DNA of 7,693 nt, taken from the NCBI GenBank assembly GCA_016935955.1, contig JAFGPY010000410.1, forward strand, positions 1 through 7,693. The letters run 5' to 3'. Below are positions 1 to 5,924 of the stretch, one piece after another (within the stretch, counting starts at the first letter, position 1; each line of letters opens with the position of its first letter). The translations under genes and the position numbers were made by a program. Below the pieces are notes generated by a model, which saw only the letters and a program-made list of their open reading frames with translations, was not told where the DNA came from and made no database searches. The stretch comes from Planctomycetota bacterium (GTDB lineage Bacteria; Planctomycetota; Phycisphaerae; FEN-1346; JAACEH01).

Positions 1-4
1 AGCA

Positions 5-51
5 CCACGGGCTCGCGCCCGTGGCTAGTTATCAACCGCCCCTAACGGGGC
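5..51 (+). repeat. Bipartite palindromic repeat, unit A
   Basis: An 8-bp perfect stem (5-12 with 17-24, loop TCGC) is followed by a 13-nt spacer (25-37, CTAGTTATCAACC) and a 5-bp stem (38-42 with 47-51, loop TAAC). The same order of long stem, 13-nt spacer starting CTA and short stem recurs at 232-276 and, inverted, at 83-127. Only the stem sequences differ. That indicates a dispersed palindromic repeat rather than a lone terminator. The window edge may cut further copies. Confidence 0.75.
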
Positions 52-82
52 TCTTCTGCACCACCTGCTTGTCGGGCAGCAA

Positions 83-163
83 GGCCCGAAGGGCCGGCGA
101 GAGTTTAGCCGGGGGCGTAGCCCCCGGAAACCAGGCACAAAAAACATCTGATCCCCGAAGGGG
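83..163 (-). repeat. Bipartite palindromic repeat, unit B (inverted), plus third hairpin
   Basis: Read on the minus strand, an 8-bp stem CCGGGGGC (127-120 with 116-109, 3-nt loop) is followed by the 13-nt spacer CTAAACTCTCGCC and the 5-bp stem GGCCC/GGGCC (95-91 with 87-83, loop TTC). Before the long stem, 25 nt away, lies a 4-bp CCCC/GGGG hairpin (153-163, loop GAA). The whole three-hairpin module is mirrored by 194-276, so the two form a large imperfect inverted repeat. The stems and the CTAAA start of the 13-nt spacer are alike, whereas the rest of the spacers is not. Confidence 0.75.
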
Positions 164-193
164 CGACACCTGTTCGTCGATCAACAGCGTACC

Positions 194-276
194 GCCCCTT
201 CGGGGCTCATGGAGTTTGGGGAGGCCAAGGACCGGGGGCTTCGCCCCCGGCTAAAATGCTGACGGCCCTTCGGGCC
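194..276 (+). repeat. Bipartite palindromic repeat, unit C, plus third hairpin
   Basis: A GCCCC/GGGGC hairpin (194-206, loop TTC) is followed by a 25-nt spacer, the 8-bp stem CCGGGGGC/GCCCCCGG (232-239 with 243-250, loop TTC), a 13-nt spacer CTAAAATGCTGAC, and the 5-bp stem GGCCC/GGGCC (264-268 with 272-276, loop TTC). The last hairpin ends 12 nt beyond the fliN stop codon on the minus strand, and the sequence after it on that strand contains ATTTTA. It may therefore double as the fliN transcription terminator, although there is no long T tract. Confidence 0.75.
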
Positions 277-288
277 TCGATAGCAGTC

Positions 289-873
289 TCACGCGCCCAG
301 CGAGCGTATCTTCTGCTCCACCGGCAGAATCTCCTCGATCCGCAGGCCGAACTTCTCGCCCACCTTCACGGCCACGCCGCGACCGATGATCTTGTTGTTC
401 ACCATCAACTCGAGCGGCTGCTCGGCATTGCGGGCGAACTCAACGATGCTCCCCGGCGTCAGCTCCACGATGTCGCCCATCGGCAGCATCTTGTCGGCCA
501 GCTTCACGATGACCGGCACCTGAATCTTCAGGATCCGCCGGGCCTCGTCCGACAGGTCAGCCAACGGGTCAATCACGCCTCCGCCGGCTCCGGCCTCCGT
601 CAGCAGCGATTCGATGCTCGGTCCGTCGTCGACGTCGCCGCCAGACGCTTGGCCGTCCGCGCCGCCGTCGGCGGCAATGCCTCCGTTCAGAGCGGCAGCC
701 AGGGCCTCGGCCTCGGCCAGGGCTTCGGGCGAGGCATTGACCTCGGCCGCGGGCGCGGCATCCGCCGGCGACTCCGCGGTGGTCGTCGCGGCTGCGTCGG
801 TCGCAGCGGCCTCCTCGGTCGGCGCCGCTTCGGCCTCCTGCGTCTCAGCCTGTTGGGTTTCCTCGTCGGCCAT
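289..873 (-). CDS. fliN: Flagellar motor switch protein FliN (SpoA/C-ring domain)
   Basis: FliN forms the base of the flagellar C-ring (switch complex) with FliM and FliG on the cytoplasmic face of the motor and helps set rotation direction. The 194-residue product has a SpoA domain at about residues 115-188. It carries the FliN-like run IVKLADKML, GDIVELTPGSIVEF, EPLELMVNN-type strands (here EQPLELMVNN, 151-160), IIGRGVAV and KFGLRI. Residues 1-110 are a low-complexity Ala/Glu/Asp/Gly tail, much longer than in enterobacterial FliN (about 137 residues in all), with a small SIESLL motif at 86-91. The ATG at 873 has an AGGAAG Shine-Dalgarno 7 nt upstream. No other flagellar gene is in the window; the neighbour dapF diverges. 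FliY-type two-domain proteins are an alternative name, but only one SpoA domain is seen. Confidence 0.92.
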   Translation of the reverse strand: MADEETQQAETQEAEAAPTEEAAATDAAATTTAESPADAAPAAEVNASPEALAEAEALAAALNGGIAADGGADGQASGGDVDDGPSIESLLTEAGAGGGVIDPLADLSDEARRILKIQVPVIVKLADKMLPMGDIVELTPGSIVEFARNAEQPLELMVNNKIIGRGVAVKVGEKFGLRIEEILPVEQKIRSLGA

Positions 874-955
874 GATCCGCCTTCCTGCTGTCGGTCAACA
901 CGCTCGCCGCGAGCGCAACACAACCATCTCGCACGCCTCGCGACGAGTATCCATC

Positions 956-983
956 TTATCGGCCAGCCGACCGCCAAAACATG
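956..983 (-). promoter_or_regulatory. Possible sigma-28 (FliA-type) promoter for fliN
   Basis: On the minus strand, positions 963-956 read GCCGATAA, identical to the classical sigma-28 -10 element, 82 nt before the fliN start. The -35 side is weak: CATGTTTT (983-976) at N12 spacing keeps only part of the TAAAGTTT consensus, chiefly the TTT. A sigma-70-like TAAGAT (961-956) overlaps the same place. The call rests on the exact -10 box and on the flagellar function of the downstream gene. Confidence 0.4.
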
Positions 984-1010
984 AAAAATCGGCCGCTCCG
1001 CTCGCCAGCG

Positions 1011-1019
1011 TGCTATAAT
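1011..1019 (+). promoter_or_regulatory. Extended -10 promoter of dapF
   Basis: TGCTATAAT is an exact extended -10 element (TGnTATAAT), with no convincing -35 box at 16-18 nt. Transcription would start near 1026, giving a leader of about 34 nt. That leader contains a 6-bp hairpin (1028-1033 with 1037-1042) and the Shine-Dalgarno GGAG at 1048-1051. Because the -10 box overlaps the in-frame ATG at 1018, that upstream start codon is unlikely to be used. Confidence 0.6.
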
Positions 1020-1059
1020 GCCGCCCTGCCGCCCGCGGCGGCAAGATGGAGTGACGGTC

Positions 1060-1902
1060 ATGCGTTTCACGAAGATGCACGGAGCAGGCAACGACTACGT
1101 CTACGTCAACGGCTTCCAGGAGCAGGTCAGCGACCCTGCGCGGCTGGCCCGACGGGTCTCCGACCGCCACACCGGAATCGGCGGCGACGGCCTGGTGCTG
1201 ATCCTGCCGAGCGATGCGGCCGATCTGCGAATGCGGATGTACAATCTCGACGGCTCCGAGGCCGAGATGTGCGGCAACGCGATTCGCTGCGTCGCCAAGT
1301 ACGCCTGGGATCACGGGCTCGTCCGCCGCAACCCGCTCCGCATCGAGACGGGCGCCGGCGTCCTGACGCTCGACCTCTTCGAAGGCCCCGACGGCCTGAT
1401 CGAGCGCGCCCGCGTGGATATGGGCGAGCCGCGGCTCGAGGCCGCGAAGATTCCCGTGGCCCTGACCGGCGACCGGGTCGTCGACGCGTCCATCGAGGTC
1501 GATGGCCGCACCCTCAAGATGACCTGCGTCAGCATGGGCAACCCGCACGCGGTGTTCTACACCGACGACGTGACGGCGATCGACCTGGAGCACATCGGCC
1601 CGAAGATCGAGAACCACCGGCTGTTTCCCGCGCGGATCAACGTCCATTTCGTCGAGGTGCGGGCGGCTGACGAGGTCAGGATGCGGACCTGGGAGCGCGG
1701 CAGCGGCATCACGCTGGCTTGCGGCACCGGGGCCAGCGCCGTCTGCGTGGCGGGCGTCCTGACCGGTCGCAGCGGCCGCAGCATCCTGGCCCACCTGCCG
1801 GGCGGCGACCTGAAGCTTCAGTGGGCCGACAACAACCACGTCCTGATGACCGGCCCGGCCGTGGAAGTCTTTTCCGGCGAGTGGCCCGGGGAAGAATCCT
1901 GA
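1060..1902 (+). CDS. dapF: Diaminopimelate epimerase
   Basis: This cytoplasmic, cofactor-independent epimerase converts LL- to meso-diaminopimelate, the penultimate step of lysine synthesis and the supplier of the peptidoglycan cross-linking residue. The 280-residue product has the usual family length. The N-terminus MRFTKMHGAGNDYV is diagnostic. The two catalytic cysteines sit in MCGNAIRC (Cys71) and ACGTGASAV (Cys221). The substrate-binding motifs MGNPH (159-163) and ERGSG (212-216) are present, so the enzyme should be active. The start at 1060 is chosen over the in-frame ATG at 1018 because it has GGAG 8 nt upstream, matches the family start, and the earlier ATG lies inside the promoter -10 box. 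The gene diverges from fliN. The TM2 gene follows 71 bp downstream on the same strand, with only a weak 5-bp hairpin (1926-1939) between them, so co-transcription is possible. Confidence 0.97.
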   Translation: MRFTKMHGAGNDYVYVNGFQEQVSDPARLARRVSDRHTGIGGDGLVLILPSDAADLRMRMYNLDGSEAEMCGNAIRCVAKYAWDHGLVRRNPLRIETGAGVLTLDLFEGPDGLIERARVDMGEPRLEAAKIPVALTGDRVVDASIEVDGRTLKMTCVSMGNPHAVFYTDDVTAIDLEHIGPKIENHRLFPARINVHFVEVRAADEVRMRTWERGSGITLACGTGASAVCVAGVLTGRSGRSILAHLPGGDLKLQWADNNHVLMTGPAVEVFSGEWPGEES

Positions 1903-1973
1903 GCCCCTGGCCGTCATAGCTGAGAGCGGCGAGCGCCGCCGCGACAGACCATGACAAACAGGGAGACCTTCGC

Positions 1974-2183
1974 ATGAAGACCAAGACGTCGGCACTTATT
2001 CTGTGGCTGCTATGGCTAATCGGCCTGGGCGGACTGCACCGCATCTACCTGGGCAAGGTGGGCACGGGCATCCTGTGGCTGCTGACCTGGGGCGTCTTCG
2101 GCATCGGCCAGATCATCGACCTGTTCACCCTCGGCACCCAGGTGGACCTCTACAACACGATGAACGCCCGGTCGGTTCGCTAG
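1974..2183 (+). CDS. Small TM2-domain membrane protein
   Basis: The 69-residue protein consists almost entirely of one TM2 domain: a first membrane helix (about 6-22), the signature GLGGLHRIYLGK (17-28), and a second helix (about 29-53) ending in the conserved IIDLFTL. TM2 proteins are inner-membrane proteins with two helices joined by a short turn; their biochemical role is not established in bacteria. An AGGGAG Shine-Dalgarno lies at 1960-1965, 8 nt before the ATG. It sits 71 bp after dapF and is probably transcribed with it, though no functional link to lysine synthesis is implied. There is no signal peptide and no extra domain. The C-terminal tail (54-69) is polar. Confidence 0.9.
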   Translation: MKTKTSALILWLLWLIGLGGLHRIYLGKVGTGILWLLTWGVFGIGQIIDLFTLGTQVDLYNTMNARSVR

Positions 2184-2206
2184 ATGGATGGCATGGACGA
2201 AGCATG

Positions 2207-2268
2207 GTAGGATGGGTGTACCGCACCCACCGTTTGAACTCCGCGTGGGTCCGGGGGACCCACCCTAC
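2207..2268 (+). repeat. Palindromic intergenic repeat with nested hairpins
   Basis: The outer arms 2207-2217 (GTAGGATGGGT) and 2258-2268 (ACCCACCCTAC) are complementary over 11 bp with one G-T wobble. Two inner hairpins compete with them: TGGGTG/CACCCA (2213-2218 with 2224-2229) and a perfect 8-bp stem GTGGGTCC/GGACCCAC (2245-2252 with 2256-2263, loop GGG). The 8+3+8 geometry equals that of the long stems at 109-127, 232-250 and 3508-3526. It lies 24 bp after the TM2 gene and might also slow or end that transcript. Confidence 0.65.
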
Positions 2269-2307
2269 TCCTCGCTCGCCGATCACACCACAGAAAGAGT
2301 CGGGTGC

Positions 2308-2403
2308 CACGCCCAGGCCGGTTTCAGCCGACTGGGCGTGCTGATGACGCGATCATGGCCACGCCCCTCGACGCGGCTCGGGAACTTCTCAAGCGTGGCC
2401 ATG
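2308..2403 (+). repeat. Dispersed palindromic module, intact copy
   Basis: First hairpin: CACGCCCAG (2308-2316) pairs with CTGGGCGTG (2332-2340), with a further 3 bp inside (2319-2321 with 2328-2330). Eleven nt later, a second perfect 11-bp inverted repeat CATGGCCACGC (2354-2364) / GCGTGGCCATG (2393-2403) encloses 28 nt. The segment from 2352 matches 7250 onward at about 26 of 30 positions, and a GC hairpin also precedes it there. The rest of 2184-2484 shows no credible gene. Confidence 0.6.
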
Positions 2404-2410
2404 CCACTCT

Positions 2411-2453
2411 CAGACAAAGAGCCGCGCGATCACTGCATGCGACCGTGCGGCTC
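2411..2453 (-). terminator. Rho-independent terminator of the 2485-3291 gene
   Basis: On the minus strand, 31 nt after the stop codon, a 10-bp GC-rich stem with one G-U wobble (2453-2444 with 2428-2419, 15-nt loop) is followed immediately by TTTGTCTG. The stem and short T tract fit an intrinsic terminator. In the plus direction the hairpin is followed by CTTGCTT, which is weaker. Confidence 0.6.
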
Positions 2454-2484
2454 CTTGCTTATCGCCACGTCAATCACCCCGGCC

Positions 2485-3291
2485 TCACCCGGCGGCGCGG
2501 ACGGTCTTCAGACCCTGATCGAGCAGGGCGACGTCGCGGGCCAGTTGGTCGGGCATCGGCTCGTTGTAGATGCCGACGCAGACCGCGTCGTTGGCCCGCA
2601 TGGTCCGGGCGGTCACGGCGAAGGCCGCAGCCGGATCGTTGCGCCCGGCGGCCAGCACCTTGTAGTGAATCACCGGCCGCGACAGGCCCGCGATGACGTT
2701 GAGCATCGTCTGCCGGTCCTCCTCGGCGAACTTCTCCTTGGCCCCGTGGACGTGCTCGGGATTCTTGTCGCGCGAGGTCGGGTTGTAGTAGCAGCACATG
2801 TAGTAGTCCACGTCGAGGTGCTCGTCGGCGAACTCGAAGACGCGCGGGTTGTGGCCGGCGATGCCCACCACGAGCCCCTTGCCGCGCAGGTCGTCGATGT
2901 CGGCCTGCAACTCGGCCAGCCGCCCCTGGGCCAGCAGGAAATCGGTCACGCCGCCGTGAATGTGGCAGGCCTTGGCCCCGCCCTGCACCGCGTTGCGAGC
3001 CGCATTGGCCGTCGGACCCAGCTCCGGGCAACTCTGGGCGAACCACTGCAGCTTGCCGCCCTCGTCCCAGTACTCCAGCATCACGCGGGCGATGTGGTTG
3101 TCGGCCCGCGCGATCACCGCCGTGATGCCCAGCGACTCGGCCTGCCGGAAAAGCTCCTTGATCCGCGCCACGGTGAAGAAGTGCCGCATCTTCGAATCGA
3201 CGTCCGGCGTCTGGTGACTGAAACCGCTGAAGGGATTCCCGCCCAAGATGAACTTCGACACCTCGACGCCGCCAATCTTCGACATGTCCAT
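2485..3291 (-). CDS. Uncharacterised protein, probable TIM barrel (GGNPFSGFSH family)
   Basis: I do not recognise a named function. The 268-residue product opens with a strand and turn, VSKFILGGNPFSGFSHQ (11-27), then shows alternating strand and helix blocks typical of a TIM barrel: GITAVIARADNH (55-66), LQWFAQSCPE (81-90), GAKACHIHGG (105-114), GLVVGIAGHNP (139-149), VDYYMCCYYNPTSRD (161-175) and PVIHYKVLAAGR (206-217). Conserved-looking polar residues sit at strand ends: D64, H66, H110, H112, H147, N148, K211. This resembles aldo/keto-reductase-like or aldolase-like barrels, but no NADPH-binding motif or catalytic tetrad is certain. There is no signal peptide, so it is probably cytoplasmic. 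The first of two in-frame ATGs (3291, 3285) is preferred because AAGG lies 6 nt upstream of it. It has its own promoter and terminator, making it monocistronic. Confidence 0.88.
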   Translation of the reverse strand: MDMSKIGGVEVSKFILGGNPFSGFSHQTPDVDSKMRHFFTVARIKELFRQAESLGITAVIARADNHIARVMLEYWDEGGKLQWFAQSCPELGPTANAARNAVQGGAKACHIHGGVTDFLLAQGRLAELQADIDDLRGKGLVVGIAGHNPRVFEFADEHLDVDYYMCCYYNPTSRDKNPEHVHGAKEKFAEEDRQTMLNVIAGLSRPVIHYKVLAAGRNDPAAAFAVTARTMRANDAVCVGIYNEPMPDQLARDVALLDQGLKTVRAAG

Positions 3292-3366
3292 GGTACGCCT
3301 TGCCTCACAGAAAACCCGCCCCGAAACACGCGAGCGGCCGCCACAGCCGCCCGACCGATCCGAAGA

Positions 3367-3394
3367 ATTTTATGCTCGGCAATCTCGCTGTCCA
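3367..3394 (-). promoter_or_regulatory. Sigma-70-like promoter of the 2485-3291 gene
   Basis: On the minus strand, TGGACA (3394-3389, five of six matches to TTGACA) is separated by 16 nt from TAAAAT (3372-3367, five of six matches to TATAAT). Transcription would begin near 3360, giving a leader of about 70 nt. It lies between the two-hairpin element and the gene, which supports independent transcription from the HEAT gene upstream. Confidence 0.55.
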
Positions 3395-3462
3395 GCCCCT
3401 GGGGCCGGGAATTCGAAAACACTTTCCCACCCCGCCCCGACGAATGGGCGGCAATCAACAAG

Positions 3463-3526
3463 CCCCCAGTTTCGCTGGGGGATCGAACGGCCTCGACCCC
3501 CTGGTATCCCGCCGCAGTGCGGCGGG
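3463..3526 (-). repeat. Two-hairpin element after the HEAT gene, possible terminator
   Basis: On the minus strand, an 8-bp stem CCCGCCGC/GCGGCGGG (3526-3519 with 3515-3508, 3-nt loop) starts 19 nt after the HEAT gene stop. It is followed, 26 nt on, by a 7-bp stem CCCCCAG/CTGGGGG (3481-3475 with 3469-3463) and then by CTTGTTGATT. The last hairpin plus its T-rich tail could terminate the HEAT transcript. The hairpin lengths (19 nt each) and the 26-nt gap recall the 25-nt gap between hairpins in 128-152 and 207-231, so this may be a divergent member of the same repeat family. The remainder of 3292-3545 holds only a promoter. Confidence 0.55.
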
Positions 3527-3545
3527 CTTGTTCTCAGGGCGGATC

Positions 3546-5924
3546 CTACGGATGGGGGGTACGGACCTGCTGGCTCCGGGCGTACCATTGCCGCCAATCG
3601 GCCAGGGCCTTGCTGCGGACTGCGGCCGAGGCGTAGGGACGGTACCCGAAATCCTGCCCCGTGATCTTGCGCAGGGCCTCGGTCGCGGCGGCCGTCAGGC
3701 GCGGATTGGTTTCGCTCAGGCGCTGGACCAGCGTCGGCACGTAGTCCACGTGCGGCGCGTCGCCCATGGCCTCGGCCGCCTGCACCTGCATGGCGGTCGT
3801 CGTTTCGTCCATGATGCGGATCAGTTCGTCGCGACCGATCTGCCGGCCGAGCTTGGCCAGGGCGGCCCCGAAGGCCAGCCGGCCCGGCATGTCGGGCGTC
3901 CGCAGGGCCAGCTTCAGCGGCTCGACGGCCGCCTGATCGCCGATCTCGCCCAGGGCCCACGCGGCGGCATACTGCACGTTCGTCCGCTCGTCCTTCAGGG
4001 CCTCGACGAGGTGCGGCACGGCCTTGAGGCTCTTGAGTCGGCCGAGCAGCAATGCCGCGCTTTGCCGCGACCGCGGGTCCTCGAGTTTCAGGCCGTGGAC
4101 CAGCGTGTCGTCCAACCCTTCGCATCCGGCCTCGTACAGCCGCTCGGCCAGCATGCGGCGCACCTGCCCGTCCGTCTCCGACGAGAGGGCTTCCCGTGCC
4201 CGCATCCAGGCGGCCTGCGGCAAGCGACGCCCCTTGGCGGCAATCGAGAAATGGATCGCCGCCTGCCGCCGCGCGGTCTCGTCGCTGCTGCGAAGCTGCT
4301 TCAGCGCCGCGTAGAGCGGATCGATCGCCGGCAACACATCGTCGAGAATGGCCGTCACGATCTCGGGTTCGCGCGAGTCCGCCGACGCCTCGAGCGCCGG
4401 CAGCGCCGCTTCCTTCATCCGCACCAGCGAAGCCACGGCCAGTTGCCGATGCTCGCCCGGCGGCAGGGCCAGCGCATCGATCAATCGCCGCGTCTCGGGA
4501 TCGATCGTCGTCGCGGCCGCGTCGCCGCCGTTGTCCGAGCTCGACGAGGAGGTCGCCGAGCCGTGTTCCGCGGCCCAGGCGCGGGCTCGGTCAATGGCCT
4601 CGGCGTTCTTCCACGGTTGCTGCAACGGATCGTAGTCCTTCAGCTCGACGCCGGAGGCGCGCTCGAACGACTCGGCGGCAGCCTCGCGCACCGAGGCCGC
4701 CGAATCCGACAGCAACTCGACGAGAGTCGATGCCGCGGTCGGGCTGCCCATGTCGCCGAGAGCGACGGCCAGGGCCTGCCGCACGTTGTAACTGTCGTCG
4801 CCGGTCAGTGCCGCCAGGGCACCGAGGGAACGCACGGACTTCATGCGGCCCAGGGCCTCGACGGCCGCCTTGCGTATTCGCCAGCGGGGAATCTTCAGGG
4901 CCTGCTCCAGGACGCCCGTCTCGCCGATCTTCTCGGCCGTGGCGACCACCTCGCGCTGCACGGTCAGCGACGGATCGCCGAGCAGCTTGACGAGCAACTG
5001 CCCGGCGTCCTGGCTGGGGGCCAGGGCCATCTGCTTCACGGCGGCAAGACGCACCTTCTCGTCGCTGCTGGCCAGCAGTTGGCCGTAGCGCCGCGTCATT
5101 TCGTCGCCGCCCCAGCGGCCCAGCGTGCCCATGGCGGCCAGGACGATCCGCGGGTTGCGGTCGTTGAGGGCCTGGACGACCGCGGGCGGCGTCTCGGTCA
5201 TCTGGACGTCGCCGAGGGCTTCCAGGGCGGCGTGCAGCAACGCGGGATCGTTGCTGTTGAGCATCGCCAGCAGAACGTTGCGGCCCTGGGGATCGTCGGT
5301 CACGGCGGCAGCCCGCAGAATGGCCGTGCGAATGTGCCGCGAGGCGTCCGTGGCGCGTTTGCGCTGATGGAACAGGTTCATCAATCGCTGGAAGTCGAGG
5401 ATCGACGAGCGGTCGTCGGACTGTCGGGCCAGGTCCACGAGCCGATCGATCGCCTTGCCGCGAATGAGCGGCCGGAGACTCTCCTGCTCGGCCGTTTCGT
5501 AGAGGACGCCGACGGCCGACGCGTCGCCCAATTGAGCCAGGACCATGGCGGCATTGCGGCGCACGATCGGATCGGCGTCGTGCGTGGCTCGCCGCAGGTC
5601 GGGCGCGACCTCTTTGCCCATGGCCGCCAACTGGTCGGCCGCCTCGCACACGTGACGATCGAACTCGCCCTGGAAAAGTTGAACGGTGCCCGCGGGATTG
5701 CCGGCGACCACGGATTCGTCACCCAGGCCGCGGATCAGTTGCGCCACGCGGGCCGCGTCCACCCTGCCGCCCGATTCCGCCTGGCTGCGAACCGCGGGGA
5801 CAGGCGCCGGGCCGGGCGCCGCCCCGTCGCCGAACCATCGGCAGCCGGCGATCCCGGCGGTTCCGGCGACACAGAGGACCGAAACGACAAGCGAGAGGAA
5901 AAAGGGGTTTCGTCGCCTCAGCAT
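3546..5924 (-). CDS. HEAT-repeat lipoprotein
   Basis: The 792-residue protein starts with a lipoprotein signal: basic RRR, a hydrophobic stretch, then the lipobox IAGC with Cys28. It should be lipid-anchored on the periplasmic or outer face of the cytoplasmic membrane. A Pro/Ala-rich linker (34-48) leads to tandem helical HEAT repeats at about 95-425, with units such as DPIVRRNAAMVLAQLGD (118-134), NVRQALAVALGDMGS (380-394) and ASVREAAAESF (410-420). A Ser/Asp/Gly linker (456-470) leads to a second HEAT array (about 476-750), e.g. TNVQYAAAWALGEIGD (648-663). Each array ends in a similar tail: SGVELKDYDP...RARAW (424-450) and TGQDFGYRPY...WRQW (755-780). Such solenoids bind other proteins; no catalytic site is seen. 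The gene diverges from the TIGR03790 gene across 54 bp. The ATG at 5924 is the only start that keeps the full signal peptide. The ligand or partner is unknown. Confidence 0.9.
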   Translation of the reverse strand: MLRRRNPFFLSLVVSVLCVAGTAGIAGCRWFGDGAAPGPAPVPAVRSQAESGGRVDAARVAQLIRGLGDESVVAGNPAGTVQLFQGEFDRHVCEAADQLAAMGKEVAPDLRRATHDADPIVRRNAAMVLAQLGDASAVGVLYETAEQESLRPLIRGKAIDRLVDLARQSDDRSSILDFQRLMNLFHQRKRATDASRHIRTAILRAAAVTDDPQGRNVLLAMLNSNDPALLHAALEALGDVQMTETPPAVVQALNDRNPRIVLAAMGTLGRWGGDEMTRRYGQLLASSDEKVRLAAVKQMALAPSQDAGQLLVKLLGDPSLTVQREVVATAEKIGETGVLEQALKIPRWRIRKAAVEALGRMKSVRSLGALAALTGDDSYNVRQALAVALGDMGSPTAASTLVELLSDSAASVREAAAESFERASGVELKDYDPLQQPWKNAEAIDRARAWAAEHGSATSSSSSDNGGDAAATTIDPETRRLIDALALPPGEHRQLAVASLVRMKEAALPALEASADSREPEIVTAILDDVLPAIDPLYAALKQLRSSDETARRQAAIHFSIAAKGRRLPQAAWMRAREALSSETDGQVRRMLAERLYEAGCEGLDDTLVHGLKLEDPRSRQSAALLLGRLKSLKAVPHLVEALKDERTNVQYAAAWALGEIGDQAAVEPLKLALRTPDMPGRLAFGAALAKLGRQIGRDELIRIMDETTTAMQVQAAEAMGDAPHVDYVPTLVQRLSETNPRLTAAATEALRKITGQDFGYRPYASAAVRSKALADWRQWYARSQQVRTPHP

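Noticed and set aside
5..276. A CRISPR array
   Set aside because: The repeats are inverted hairpins of differing sequence, not direct identical repeats with regular spacers, and no cas gene is present.
256..984. A 242-codon open frame on the plus strand
   Set aside because: It is antisense to fliN, whose SpoA domain is clear on the other strand.
1018..1059. An upstream in-frame ATG extending DapF by 14 residues
   Set aside because: The ATG lies within the TATAAT promoter box, has no Shine-Dalgarno, and the family begins at MRFTKMHG.
1926..1939. A terminator between dapF and the TM2 gene
   Set aside because: The stem is only 5 bp and no T tract follows.
895..1995. A 366-codon open frame on the minus strand
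   Set aside because: It is antisense to dapF, whose catalytic motifs are unmistakable, and its composition is typical of a shadow frame.
2355..2420. A fragment of a REP-associated transposase suggested by MATPL/MARPL
   Set aside because: The similarity stops after about five residues; the following residues (DAAREL, DVARDL) do not match the RAYT start I know, and no transposase motif follows.
2188..3636. A 482-codon open frame on the plus strand covering the repeat region
   Set aside because: It runs through palindromic repeats and antisense to the 2485-3291 gene and shows no recognisable domain.
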